The notes below the pieces were generated by a model, which ran no database searches, was not told where the DNA came from, and was given only the letters and a program-made list of their open reading frames with translations. Position numbers and translations under genes: made by a program. From Desulfobacterales bacterium (GTDB lineage Bacteria > Desulfobacterota > Desulfobacteria > Desulfobacterales > JAFDCJ01), in the NCBI GenBank assembly GCA_020345785.1, contig CP070771.1, positions 5,941,664 through 5,953,449 on the forward strand: a stretch of DNA of 11,786 nt. The letters are read 5' to 3'. Shown here piece after piece: positions 1-7,464 of the stretch. Each line of letters starts with the position of its first letter. Position 1 is the stretch's first letter.

Positions 1-528
1 CCGGAAGCGCCAGTCATAATGGATATCAAAATCGATAAAGGGCGACACATGGAATGATTTGGGAACCTGATGACGCCGCCAGTTTTTAATCGGATGCTCA
101 TTTTGTGCGGCGCCTAAAACATAACAATAGCGCTCCCCCCAGGGTGTATTATGAATTTCCACCACAATGGTGTCAACCTGGGTATCCGCAGGGTCGTAGC
201 AATAGTAGAAACTGGCAGGGTTGAAACAATGACCAAAATATCTCAGATGGGTCAGCAGACGGATCGGACCGTCCGGTCGGCTGCCGAGACGGTCTTCGAC
301 AAGATCCGCCACTGCTTGATCCAGCGGAATCGTCGATTCTCCGAAATGGTCCCGGCGGCGAAAACAGGCCATATTAAACCGTTCATATGACCACAAGGGA
401 TGGATATCGAACAGCGTCGGCAGTTCGGCCAAATCGAGAAACATGAAAAAAAGGCGATATTGAAACATGTTCGGCCGCGGCCTGAATCGCCGGTGCCGAA
501 TGGTCCCCTCATATATGCAACTGTGCAT
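1..528 (-). CDS. DUF1365 family protein (partial, C-terminus outside window)
   Basis: Read leftwards from ATG at 528, the frame stays open for 176 codons to position 1, so the C-terminus is missing. Family hallmarks visible in order are an N-terminal CIYEGTIRHRRF segment, a YRLFFMFLDLAEL segment, LRYFGHCFNPASFYYCYD near the middle, HNTPWGERYCYVL, and VPKSFHVSPFIDFDIHYDWRF at the edge. These match DUF1365, a family of about 250 residues with no established enzymatic activity. It is commonly encoded beside COG2907 FAD oxidoreductases and Cfa-like lipid methyltransferases. An in-frame TAA three codons upstream fixes the start. I see no Shine-Dalgarno before it, and a plausible -10 (AAAAAT, 542-537) lies so close that the message could be nearly leaderless. 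It is the third gene of the minus-strand group, about 350 bases after the FAD oxidoreductase. Confidence 0.9.
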   Translation of the reverse strand, partial: MHSCIYEGTIRHRRFRPRPNMFQYRLFFMFLDLAELPTLFDIHPLWSYERFNMACFRRRDHFGESTIPLDQAVADLVEDRLGSRPDGPIRLLTHLRYFGHCFNPASFYYCYDPADTQVDTIVVEIHNTPWGERYCYVLGAAQNEHPIKNWRRHQVPKSFHVSPFIDFDIHYDWRFR

Positions 529-878
529 GATGCTTTATTTTTGCGATCGTTTGTAAACAGGTCAATCCTTCAAAGAAAAAACCGAACTCGGATCCGTCCG
601 GGGGCCAGCAGCAGAAAGATAAACCAGCAAGGAAAGCAACCGCCTCCGGTGGAAAAAGACTGACGCAGAACAGGATAAAATTCGGGCTCTTTGATTTTCG
701 TGGTTTGATGACTTATGTCTTGCTGCCGATCGATCATGCCAACCACAACGATAATAATCATAAACCGCCAAATGTCAGCATCGGATAGGCGATTTAGACC
801 GAAGATTGGTGAGTCCATCTGGGGGTAGTAGGGCGTTTCATTTTACCCTGGAAATCAGATGCGTTTTTGAGACTGCTG
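529..878. promoter_or_regulatory. 350-base gap with candidate DUF1365 promoter
   Basis: No convincing gene. On the minus strand a possible promoter for DUF1365 is TTGACC (565-560), a 17-base spacer, and AAAAAT (542-537). The spacer contains the near-palindrome GTTTGTAAAC (549-558 on the plus strand). Binding within the -35/-10 spacer is typical of MerR-family regulators, and one such regulator is encoded at the right of the window, but no link is shown. Two overlapping minus-strand frames (562-771 and 570-818) carry short hydrophobic patches but lack ribosome binding sites; I do not call them genes. Confidence 0.3.
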
Positions 879-2123
879 CTAAAGGGATTTACCGAAGTGC
901 TTGCACACCTCCAGCGCACTGATGACGCCGTCTTCATGGAAACCGTACCCCCAATAGGCACCGGCGAAATGGGTTCGATTGACCCCGCTTATTTCCCGGT
1001 GACGGTGTCTCGCCGCCAGACTCGCCGGATTATACACCGGATGATGATAAATCATCTCCCGGTAGATTTTGGCCGGGTCGATGGCTTTCGCCAAGTTCAG
1101 CGAAACACAGAGCTCCCGCGGTGCGCCGATGCTCTGCAGGATGTTCATGTCGTAAGTAACGGCAACCCGGCCGAGATCTTCTTTCGGAATGTGATAATTC
1201 CAGCTGGCCCAGGCTGCTTTTTTGCCGGGAAGCAACGATTCATCGCAATGCAAGACCGCCTGATTTTCCTGGTAGGGTATCATGCCCAGAATATTTTTTT
1301 CGGCATCCGTTGGGTCGTCCAGCAGAGCCAGGGCCTGGTCGCTGTGCGTCGCAATGATTACCTGGTCGAATTTTTCCGCCGCTTCGTTTTGCGGTTGAAT
1401 TTCAACACAGTCCGGATGCCGGCGAACCGACGCGACCGGGCAGTTGAGCCGGATCCGGTCGGCATAGGGCCGCGTTATCGGTCCGACGTATTGCCGCGAC
1501 CGGCCTTTCACGGTGAGCCACTGGGGCTGGTCTTTGACGTTCAGAAACCCGTGATTTTTGAAAAACTGCGCAAAATAGCGCGCTGGAAAGTCGTTGAATT
1601 GAGCCGGATCTGCCGACCAGACGGCTTCACCCATCGGAATAATGAAATGCTGCACAAAGGCTTGCGAGTACCCCTTGCCGCACAGAAAATCGGCCAGCGT
1701 CATTTGATAATCATCCGATTCCAAAAGGCCTTCCGAATCCCGCTTGAAGCGCATGACATCCCACAGCATTCGGTAAAATGACGGACGCAGCAGGTTACGG
1801 CGTTGAATGAAAAGCGAGTTGATGGTGCTGGGACTGAATTCGAGACCGGTTTTTTCGCATTGCACACTGAAACTCATGACCGAGTTCTGCCAACCCACGC
1901 CCAGGCGCTTCATGAGCTTTACGAAGTTCGGATAGGTCTTTTCATTAAAGACGATAAATCCCGTATCCACCGCGTATTGCTGCCCGTTCAGAGACACGTC
2001 CAAGGTATTCGTGTGTCCGCCGATATAGTTGTTGGCTTCATAAACGACGACCTCGTGATCTTCACTGAGCAAATAGGCCGACGTCATACCTGATATCCCG
2101 GACCCGACAATGGCGACTCGCAT
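879..2123 (-). CDS. COG2907-type FAD/NAD(P)-binding amine-oxidase-like protein
   Basis: A 414-residue flavoprotein. The N-terminus has a Rossmann dinucleotide-binding fold, VAIVGSGISGMTSAYLL, followed by a conserved acidic residue in VVVYEANNYIGGHTNT. The C-terminus carries the family signature THFAGAYWGYGFHEDG. Length and both ends match COG2907 proteins, predicted soluble oxidoreductases. In several bacteria these sit beside Cfa-like enzymes and act on unsaturated or methylated membrane fatty acids; from memory, the Rhodobacter sphaeroides homologue is in the singlet-oxygen response. The start at 2123 is chosen because GGAGG lies seven bases upstream and the Rossmann motif begins immediately. 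The frame is open a further 73 codons upstream, but that part is low-complexity and overlaps the desaturase end. The substrate here is unknown; a lipid acyl chain is inferred from neighbours. Confidence 0.9.
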   Translation of the reverse strand: MRVAIVGSGISGMTSAYLLSEDHEVVVYEANNYIGGHTNTLDVSLNGQQYAVDTGFIVFNEKTYPNFVKLMKRLGVGWQNSVMSFSVQCEKTGLEFSPSTINSLFIQRRNLLRPSFYRMLWDVMRFKRDSEGLLESDDYQMTLADFLCGKGYSQAFVQHFIIPMGEAVWSADPAQFNDFPARYFAQFFKNHGFLNVKDQPQWLTVKGRSRQYVGPITRPYADRIRLNCPVASVRRHPDCVEIQPQNEAAEKFDQVIIATHSDQALALLDDPTDAEKNILGMIPYQENQAVLHCDESLLPGKKAAWASWNYHIPKEDLGRVAVTYDMNILQSIGAPRELCVSLNLAKAIDPAKIYREMIYHHPVYNPASLAARHRHREISGVNRTHFAGAYWGYGFHEDGVISALEVCKHFGKSL

Positions 2124-2260
2124 TTCATGACCTCCGGCGGATGAATTATTTACTGCGTCGCATTTTTTCTTTTTGCATTGCATTTCAGCCATGTGAGAAT
2201 AAAAGGACATGGCCGGTATTAACAAACTGAAATAAGCGGGGCCATTATGAGCAAAGCGAA

Positions 2261-3217
2261 CTATTCTCCGATACGGCCCCTGTTGCGCACCCGGGCGGGA
2301 ACCGGACGCAGATCCCTGACGATGCCCAGCCAGGACAAGCAAACCAGGAGGTAATAGGTCAGGTCAATTTCCCACCAGAAAAAACCCTGGCGCGCGGAAA
2401 CGGCATAGTGGTGATGATTGTTGTGCCATCCCTCTCCCAGGGTGATCAGCGCAAGCAGTGCATTGTTGCGGCTGGTATCGGGCGTGTTGTAACGCCGACT
2501 GCCGTACATATGGTCAAACGAGTTGATCGTCACGGTCGCATGCAGCAACACGACCGTGGAAATGAAAAATCCCCAGATCAGCAGCTGCATCCCGTTTGTC
2601 CCCAGTTGGGACGCGACGTGCTCTAGGATTTCACCGAGAATATACAAGGCCAGCGCCAGCAGGACGGGAATGACCGTGTCAAAACGATTCAGCCAGCGCA
2701 GCTCTGGATATTGGTTCCACTCGGCCACAAATTTGTGCTTGGTAGGGAAATTGGACCTGGACGTCAACCAGCCGATATGGCTCCACCAGAAGCCATGACG
2801 ACTGGGTGAGTGAACATCCTGGACTTGATCGGTGTAACGGTGATGATGGCGGTGATGGGAGGCCCACCACAGGGGGCCGCGCTGGACCGACGCATTGCCC
2901 AGCACCCCGAAGACAAACTGCCAGAGACGATTGGTCTTGAACGCTTTATGGGAAAAGTAGCGATGATAAAAACCGGTGATGGCAAACATGCGAATGAGGT
3001 AGAGCAGCAGGGCCACCAATACCGCTGTTCGGCTCCAGCCGACCCAGATCACACCCAGGCACATCAGGTGCAGAAATATCAGCGGAACGATGCGCAGCCA
3101 GTCCACTTTTTTAGGGTCTCCGGCAGGCATGGACGCGATGTCTGCTTCCGAATCAAACCAGCGGATGACGGTAATCGCCGCCGGAGAGGATAATATCGAC
3201 TTTATGAATCTGGCCAT
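2261..3217 (-). CDS. Membrane fatty-acid (delta-9-type) desaturase
   Basis: A 318-residue integral membrane di-iron desaturase of the stearoyl-CoA/acyl-lipid delta-9 family (COG1398). The three histidine boxes are all present: HRYFSH (residues 85-90), HHRHHH followed by RYTD (121-130) and HNNHHH (265-270), with the auxiliary NSFDHMYG around 232-239. Hydrophobic segments lie near 43-82, 182-197 and 211-228. The enzyme would use O2 and an electron donor to introduce a cis double bond, which is notable if the host is an anaerobe. The start at 3217 has no strong Shine-Dalgarno; the next in-frame Met (residue 30) would still precede box 1. It is the first gene of the minus-strand group, 137 bases before the FAD oxidoreductase, so an operon is likely: it would supply unsaturated acyl chains for the enzymes downstream. 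Confidence 0.93.
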   Translation of the reverse strand: MARFIKSILSSPAAITVIRWFDSEADIASMPAGDPKKVDWLRIVPLIFLHLMCLGVIWVGWSRTAVLVALLLYLIRMFAITGFYHRYFSHKAFKTNRLWQFVFGVLGNASVQRGPLWWASHHRHHHRYTDQVQDVHSPSRHGFWWSHIGWLTSRSNFPTKHKFVAEWNQYPELRWLNRFDTVIPVLLALALYILGEILEHVASQLGTNGMQLLIWGFFISTVVLLHATVTINSFDHMYGSRRYNTPDTSRNNALLALITLGEGWHNNHHHYAVSARQGFFWWEIDLTYYLLVCLSWLGIVRDLRPVPARVRNRGRIGE

Positions 3218-3258
3218 TTGGGGTGCTATCCGTGGAAATGTTTCCGATAAACTTAACC

Positions 3259-3404
3259 ATGAACCAGAGCCAAAAGCAATATCTTATTCATCCTGCGTTG
3301 ATATTGCGTGTCGGGTCGATTAAAAACGGTTGCAACTTTGAATGGGATGATTTAGGGTGTTGGCATTGTAAACGCACGGTTCTATGAACCCAAAAAGCAA
3401 TCTT
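3259..3404. promoter_or_regulatory. Divergent regulatory region with direct and inverted repeats
   Basis: The 204 bases between the desaturase and PAS-LuxR starts must hold both promoters. Two direct repeats with core ATGAACC, then AAAAGCAAT, then CTT lie at 3259-3285 (with small insertions) and 3384-3404. The second overlaps a perfect inverted repeat, GGTTC-TAT-GAACC, at 3378-3390, 31 bases before the regulator's ATG. The octamer TTGTAAAC at 3366-3373 also occurs at 551-558 before the DUF1365 gene. These are candidate operators; which protein binds is unknown. Confidence 0.4.
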
Positions 3405-3421
3405 CGGCAAAGGCAAATTCC

Positions 3422-4327
3422 ATGAATAGCAAAAACGATACCGATACCCTCAGTGTGGAACCGCTGAGTTTCTCGGATGAACTGGCCCGAACCGTGCTCA
3501 ATTCGTTATCGGCTCATATCGCCATCTTAGATGAAAACGGCGTAATTCTGGAGACCAACACGGCATGGCAAACGTACGCCGCGAAGAGCGGCATGCCGAA
3601 GACCTACGACCACAGAGGGGTCAATTACATTGACATATGTGATGAGACCCGCGGCAGCGAGGCCGCGGATGCCGGCAAAGTCGCCGAGGGTATCCGGGCG
3701 GTGATACGCGGCGAACTGCAAGAGTTTTTGTTTGACTATCCCTGCCATTCCGACGACGGCCCGCACTGGTACTACATGCGAACCATACGCATGGCGGGTC
3801 CGGGCCCCATCCGGGTCGTGGTCAGCCATGAGGAAATTACGGATTTGAAGCTGACTGAAGAAGCCTTGAGAAAAAGCCAGGAGGAACTTTTCGAGCAAAA
3901 GCAAAGTCTGGAAGAAGCCAATATTGCCCTGAAGGTTTTGCTGAAACAGCGCGAGGAAGACAAACGGGAGCTCGAAAAAAAAGTTTTGGCCAACGTCAAG
4001 GATCTCGTGCTGCCCTATGTCGAAAAACTAAAAAATTCCCGCCTGAAACCCAAGGACAAAACCCTGGTTGAAATCGTAGAGACGCACCTGAATGATGTGA
4101 TATCCCCCCTGTTGCAACGTTTTTCCAATGCCAAAATTTTGTTGACGCCCCAGGAGATGCAGGTGGCCGCTCTGGTCAAGGACGGCAAAACCAGCAAGGA
4201 AATCGCCGACATCCTGAATGTTTCCGAAACCACGGTGAATTTTCACCGCAAAAACCTGCGGGTTAAATTCGGCCTCAGAAATAAACAGACCAATCTGCGG
4301 TCCTATCTATTGTCCATGTCACAGTAA
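3422..4327 (+). CDS. PAS-LuxR transcriptional regulator
   Basis: A 301-residue regulator with three parts. Residues about 20-145 form a PAS sensory domain (IAILDENGVILETNTAW at the start, VVVSHEEITDLK at the end). Residues about 145-190 are a charged, heptad-like coiled coil. Residues 239-301 form a LuxR/GerE helix-turn-helix (LTPQEMQVAALVKDGKTSKE, then VSETTVNFHRKNLR). There is no receiver domain, transmembrane segment or kinase domain, so it is probably a cytosolic one-component sensor. I see no flavin-binding LOV signature, so the PAS ligand is unknown. This PAS-coil-LuxR layout is common in Desulfobacterota. An AAAGG lies about eight bases before ATG 3422. It is transcribed away from the desaturase group across a shared promoter region, which suggests, but does not prove, that it controls that group. 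Confidence 0.9.
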   Translation: MNSKNDTDTLSVEPLSFSDELARTVLNSLSAHIAILDENGVILETNTAWQTYAAKSGMPKTYDHRGVNYIDICDETRGSEAADAGKVAEGIRAVIRGELQEFLFDYPCHSDDGPHWYYMRTIRMAGPGPIRVVVSHEEITDLKLTEEALRKSQEELFEQKQSLEEANIALKVLLKQREEDKRELEKKVLANVKDLVLPYVEKLKNSRLKPKDKTLVEIVETHLNDVISPLLQRFSNAKILLTPQEMQVAALVKDGKTSKEIADILNVSETTVNFHRKNLRVKFGLRNKQTNLRSYLLSMSQ

Positions 4328-4399
4328 CAGTTTTTTCCTACCACAAAGCTGCTATTACTCTCCCATTGCAATTTAAGCCGTCATGAGTACTATCTAGAC

Positions 4400-4420
4400 A
4401 GTCGTAACGACTAAAAGTCG
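4400..4420 (+). promoter_or_regulatory. Overlapping dyads upstream of the methyltransferase fusion
   Basis: Three five-base blocks alternate: AGTCG (4400-4404), CGACT (4408-4412) and AGTCG (4416-4420), each pair separated by three bases. The middle block can pair with either flank, giving two mutually exclusive small hairpins in RNA, or a double dyad in DNA. It lies about 80-90 bases before the next gene and could be an operator, for example for the adjacent LuxR-type regulator. The blocks are short, so chance is possible. The rest of the 173-base gap shows nothing else clear. Confidence 0.3.
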
Positions 4421-4500
4421 ATATAAACCAAAAGCTCTGATCCGGCTGGCCGCAACTCTGGCGATAGCGGAGGCGAATGTTGATCTGAGTAAATTCGAAT

Positions 4501-5733
4501 GTGACAAGGAATATGAACGTGGGACCAACGAGGATAAACTCTGACAGTATAGTGGACGTGATCTTTCACCTGAAGTGGAAAAGCGACGCTGCAGTTCATA
4601 CGGATGGGTACCAGGCCAGCCGGATCAACATCTGGCGCGATTACTTCCCACCGGTGCTACTGGATGCGCTCATGAACAAGGAGGCCGGCGAAAGGCTAAT
4701 GGTGCCTCTCAAAAAAGGGGAGGCTGTCGACGCCTTCACCGATCGCAATCTCTTCGATATAAAAAGCTCCCAGTTCGACCGTCGGTTCAGGAAGGGCGCG
4801 CTCACCGAACCGCGAATGGGTCGCTTTTACCCCAAGGGAATGGTGAGGGGGCTGGCCGGCGTTTTCAGGGCCAATGTGCAGCCGTTCCGGTGTGTCGGGC
4901 TGAACAACGGCCACATCAAGGTGGACTTTAACCATCCGCTGGCCGGCAAAGACCTTCAGCTTGCCGTGGTCGTCGGAAAGGTCGGCGCGAAGCTTGCTGA
5001 AAGGGGAGGTACCAGCATCGACTGGATGGACACCTTGACGTCCGGCCCCGGGATGCAGACCCGCTGGCACATGCAGCAGACGGATTACTTCTCTGACGGC
5101 GATTTTGAGCGCAACGACGACCAATCCGATACAATTTTTTACCGCCGGTCAAGGTTTGTGCACCATATCGACGACACGGCTCGCGAGATGGTTCGAAACA
5201 CTTATGGCCGGTTTTTAGCCGATGGGATGCAGGTTCTCGATTTAATGAGCAGCTGGCAGTCGCACATTCCCGCCCGTTTGAAACTGGGCCGACTTGCCGG
5301 CCTTGGGCTCAATGAAGATGAGCTCAAAAGAAATTCGCAACTCACTGACCACCGGGTTTGCGACCTGAATGCCGACCCCACCCTGCCGTTCGAATCCAAC
5401 ACGTTTGATGCGGTCGTCAACACGGCATCCGTCGAGTATCTGACGGACCCTCTGGCCGTTTTCAGCGAAGTTTCGAGGGTCTTGCGGCCGGACGGGTATT
5501 TCATCGTCACCTTTTCAAATCGGTGGTTCCCGACCAAAGCCATAAAGATCTGGCAGGAACTGCATGAGTTTGAGCGCATGGGGCTGGTGCTGGAATACTT
5601 CCTGCGCGCGGGCGGCTTCAAAGACCTGCAAACTTATTCCATTCGAGGACTGCCCCGGCCGCACGACGACAAATATTTTCCGGAGTTGTCGTTTTCCGAC
5701 CCGGTCTATGCCGTTTGGGGGAGAAAACGATAA
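4501..5733 (+). CDS. FKBP (SlyD-like) domain fused to SAM-dependent methyltransferase
   Basis: A 410-residue two-domain protein. Residues about 15-165 resemble an SlyD-type FKBP prolyl isomerase: an N-terminal beta region, LLDALMNKEAGERLMVPL near 53-70, and the insert-domain hallmark VDFNHPLAGKDL at 141-152. Residues about 200-410 form a class I SAM methyltransferase of the Methyltransf_11 type: motif I MQVLDLMSSWQSHIP (243-257), the acidic DLNADPTLPF (288-297), FDAVV (302-306), and the post-motif VLRPDGYFIVTF (327-338). The substrate is unknown; by context it may be a lipid or quinone. The FKBP part may act as a chaperone or recruit a partner, and I cannot confirm the isomerase active-site aromatics. 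GTG 4501 and ATG 4513 are both possible starts; AAGGA just before 4513 is rather close. An in-frame TGA at 4486 excludes a longer form. It stands alone after a 173-base gap. Confidence 0.8.
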   Translation: MTRNMNVGPTRINSDSIVDVIFHLKWKSDAAVHTDGYQASRINIWRDYFPPVLLDALMNKEAGERLMVPLKKGEAVDAFTDRNLFDIKSSQFDRRFRKGALTEPRMGRFYPKGMVRGLAGVFRANVQPFRCVGLNNGHIKVDFNHPLAGKDLQLAVVVGKVGAKLAERGGTSIDWMDTLTSGPGMQTRWHMQQTDYFSDGDFERNDDQSDTIFYRRSRFVHHIDDTAREMVRNTYGRFLADGMQVLDLMSSWQSHIPARLKLGRLAGLGLNEDELKRNSQLTDHRVCDLNADPTLPFESNTFDAVVNTASVEYLTDPLAVFSEVSRVLRPDGYFIVTFSNRWFPTKAIKIWQELHEFERMGLVLEYFLRAGGFKDLQTYSIRGLPRPHDDKYFPELSFSDPVYAVWGRKR

Positions 5734-5825
5734 CCGCGGTGCCCGGTTTGGTCCGTCCCGTTCCGAGCGTTCAGCGCACCGTGAACGTCATTTCCAAAAT
5801 CATGGCTCTAGCGAAGGGGACCATC

Positions 5826-6005
5826 ATGGCCGCAATTAAAGACCGTTTGTATTTTATTTACAGACATAACAATGGGGTGGATTATCTTTGTCCACTGAAT
5901 ACAGCAGGAAAGAGTCACGCCGTCTCCGACGATACACTGGACGATTGTGTTGAAAAGGAGGTTGTCGAAAGATACTCCGGCAATATCAACATTGAATCGG
6001 AATGA
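5826..6005 (+). CDS. Small acidic conserved-looking protein (59 aa)
   Basis: ATG 5826 follows AAGGGGA at good spacing and opens a 59-residue frame. The product is soluble and acidic, with no membrane segment: an aromatic N-terminal part (RLYFIYRHNNGVDYLCPL), a single Cys there, then DDTLDDCVEKEVVERYSGNI with a second Cys. I do not recognise a family. An earlier in-frame ATG at 5802 or 5715 is possible, but the start just after the good ribosome binding site is preferred. It lies 92 bases after the methyltransferase fusion on the same strand, and the two could be cotranscribed. Two spaced cysteines could bind metal or form a disulphide, but that is speculation. Confidence 0.6.
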   Translation: MAAIKDRLYFIYRHNNGVDYLCPLNTAGKSHAVSDDTLDDCVEKEVVERYSGNINIESE

Positions 6006-6419
6006 TCGGTTTACAGCTGCTTCCGCACCGCGGGCTGAAAACTCGGGTTGCGGAGGTCAATATAATGTCCCGCTTGTCCGATACACCGGAGAAAATGTCA
6101 TGTGTCAAAACCTCAAATTACCATAAACATGACACCGCAGTCTAGCCACCAATCGGCACCGCCGGCGACCAGCGTTGTGGCTCCCCTCCTGGCTTGACGT
6201 AAACCCCGTTCGCGTATATCCGGCTGACGGTGAATCTTTCGCGCAGCGGCCGGGCGGTTTGGTCTTCGAGGTCGTCCGTATTCATCGTTCACGGCACATC
6301 TGCGAGGTGGTCGAGCATCAAAATCCTCCTTTCCGTGTTGCGCACCGCGCTAGATTTCTGTTAAAAACTGATCTGTTACCTGCTGCAAACAACCGAATTC
6401 GTCACACGTCACCCGAAAT
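6006..6419. other. 414-base gap with inverted repeat and a broken small frame
   Basis: No intact gene on either strand. A perfect 8-base inverted repeat, TGTCATGT (6096-6103) and ACATGACA (6127-6134), encloses 23 bases. The minus strand holds the interrupted small frame listed separately (6142-6318). A plus-strand frame across 6175-6504 is compositionally odd and overlaps better candidates, so it is not called. Confidence 0.4.
6142..6318 (-). pseudogene. Small minus-strand frame split by in-frame TGA
   Basis: A strong AAAGGAGG precedes ATG 6318. The frame reads MLDHLADVP and then hits TGA (6291-6289). In the same frame, two codons later, ATG 6285 continues for 47 codons to TAG at 6142. The second part (for example ERFTVSRIYANGVYV near its middle) looks protein-like, with alternating polar and hydrophobic residues, but has no ribosome binding site of its own. 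A single C-to-T change from CGA (Arg) would explain the stop. Alternatives are translational coupling of a leader peptide to a 47-residue protein, or chance. I do not recognise a family and see no clear SECIS hairpin to support selenocysteine. Confidence 0.35.
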
Positions 6420-7454
6420 ATGCTACCCATTATTCCGCACGAAAAAGAGGACTTGTCCTCGCAAAAAATTACGCTGGGGCTCTCAGTACACCGGCCGGAA
6501 ATGATTCCTTTGCTGGCAAATGGGATGCAATGCCACGACGCGCTGTATTTAGAAGAACCGCCGGCGGCCGACTTTGGTCCGATGCTTCAGGGAGCGCTGC
6601 CGGTTGATGACTATGTCGTGCAACTTGATGATGAATATCCTGAATTCAGCCGGCGCATGTGTTGCCTGCTGCGCCGCCTTTAAGCGTCCGGGATAAAAAT
6701 CTATCAGGTGGAGCCGTTTATCGAAAGCCTAATTGCCATTCACGAGTTCTTCGCCGACGGCCACGAGCCCGGCGAACTGAATAAAAATTCGCTGCACTAT
6801 CCGGTCTATCTGGCTGAACGGAATGCAAGCGCGGCACTGCTGACCTATTATCAGACCGTCATGACCGGATCGTTCGAGAAGACCCTGAAAGCGGTCATAC
6901 AATTCGCGCGCCGGGATGCGGCCCGTTTTCGATTACGCGATTCCCTGCGGGCGCAAGCCTTGGCGCCGCTTGTAAAAAAATATCCATCAAATTTTATCGA
7001 GGCCGGCGTCATGCATTACTCATTGAAACGGCAGCTGCAGCAGCAGATGCCGCCGAAGATGCCGATAAAATCGATTTTCTTAGCAGACGCTGCTCTGAAA
7101 TCACTTGGTGGGAGGCGTCATCTTTATGCACCGGGCGATCAATTGACCCTGCGGTATATATTTCATCTAGAAGCCACCGACACAGGGCACCAAGAGGTGT
7201 TGGCCGCACGGTCGATCATTTATTCAAAGATTATCGAAAAAGAGGAAATGACGGATGGTCTGAAAACGTTTCCGCATCTTCGCGATGAACTTGCCTGCAT
7301 CCGGATAACGGAACAACTCACCCTGAACGACTGCCGACGCCTGTTTCCGCTGGTTCGTCGGGCGCGTAGCGACGATGCACGCCAACTAGTTGCCGAATAT
7401 CTGGCCGAAAAAACCCCGAGAGGGAAAATCATCCAAACCAGAACAAATAATTGA
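6420..7454 (+). pseudogene. Unknown ~344-residue protein interrupted by one in-frame TAA
   Basis: The frame from ATG 6420 runs 87 codons to TAA (6681-6683) and continues in exactly the same frame without another stop to 7454. Sequence on both sides reads as one soluble protein: LGLSVHRPEMIPLL near the start, MQCHDALYLEEPP, FSRRMCCLLRRL, stop, ASGIKIYQVEPFIESL, YPVYLAERNASAALLTYYQ, RFRLRDSLRAQALAPL, HLYAPGDQLTLRYIFHL, and FPHLRDELACIRITEQLTL near the end. A codon such as AAA or GAA changed to TAA fits the junction. The downstream part could start only at GTG 6708, with no ribosome binding site before it. It could be a recent pseudogene, a base-calling error or a read-through stop. I do not recognise the family; no membrane segments are visible. 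ATG 6420 itself lacks a clear ribosome binding site. Confidence 0.6.
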
Positions 7455-7464
7455 AGAGGACATC

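Noticed and set aside
562..818. Two overlapping minus-strand frames (69 and 82 codons) with hydrophobic patches
   Set aside because: No ribosome binding site, no recognisable family, and neither frame shows clear coding character.
867..1781. 304-codon plus-strand frame
   Set aside because: It is antisense to the COG2907 oxidoreductase, whose frame shows both family signatures; no ribosome binding site and no protein-like motifs.
2124..2342. N-terminal extension of the COG2907 protein by 73 residues
   Set aside because: The extension is low-complexity, overlaps the desaturase end, and a GGAGG sits just before the Met that opens the Rossmann motif.
3422..3850. PAS domain as a LOV photoreceptor
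   Set aside because: The cysteine-containing flavin-adduct motif of LOV domains is not present.
4696..5621. Minus-strand frames opposite the FKBP-methyltransferase fusion
   Set aside because: They are shadows of a gene with clear domain motifs on the plus strand.
6289..6291. TGA as a selenocysteine codon in the small minus-strand frame
   Set aside because: I could not see a convincing SECIS hairpin just downstream and no selenoprotein family matches; a nonsense change is simpler.
6175..6504. 109-codon plus-strand frame
   Set aside because: Odd composition, no ribosome binding site, overlaps the start of the better supported interrupted gene in another frame.
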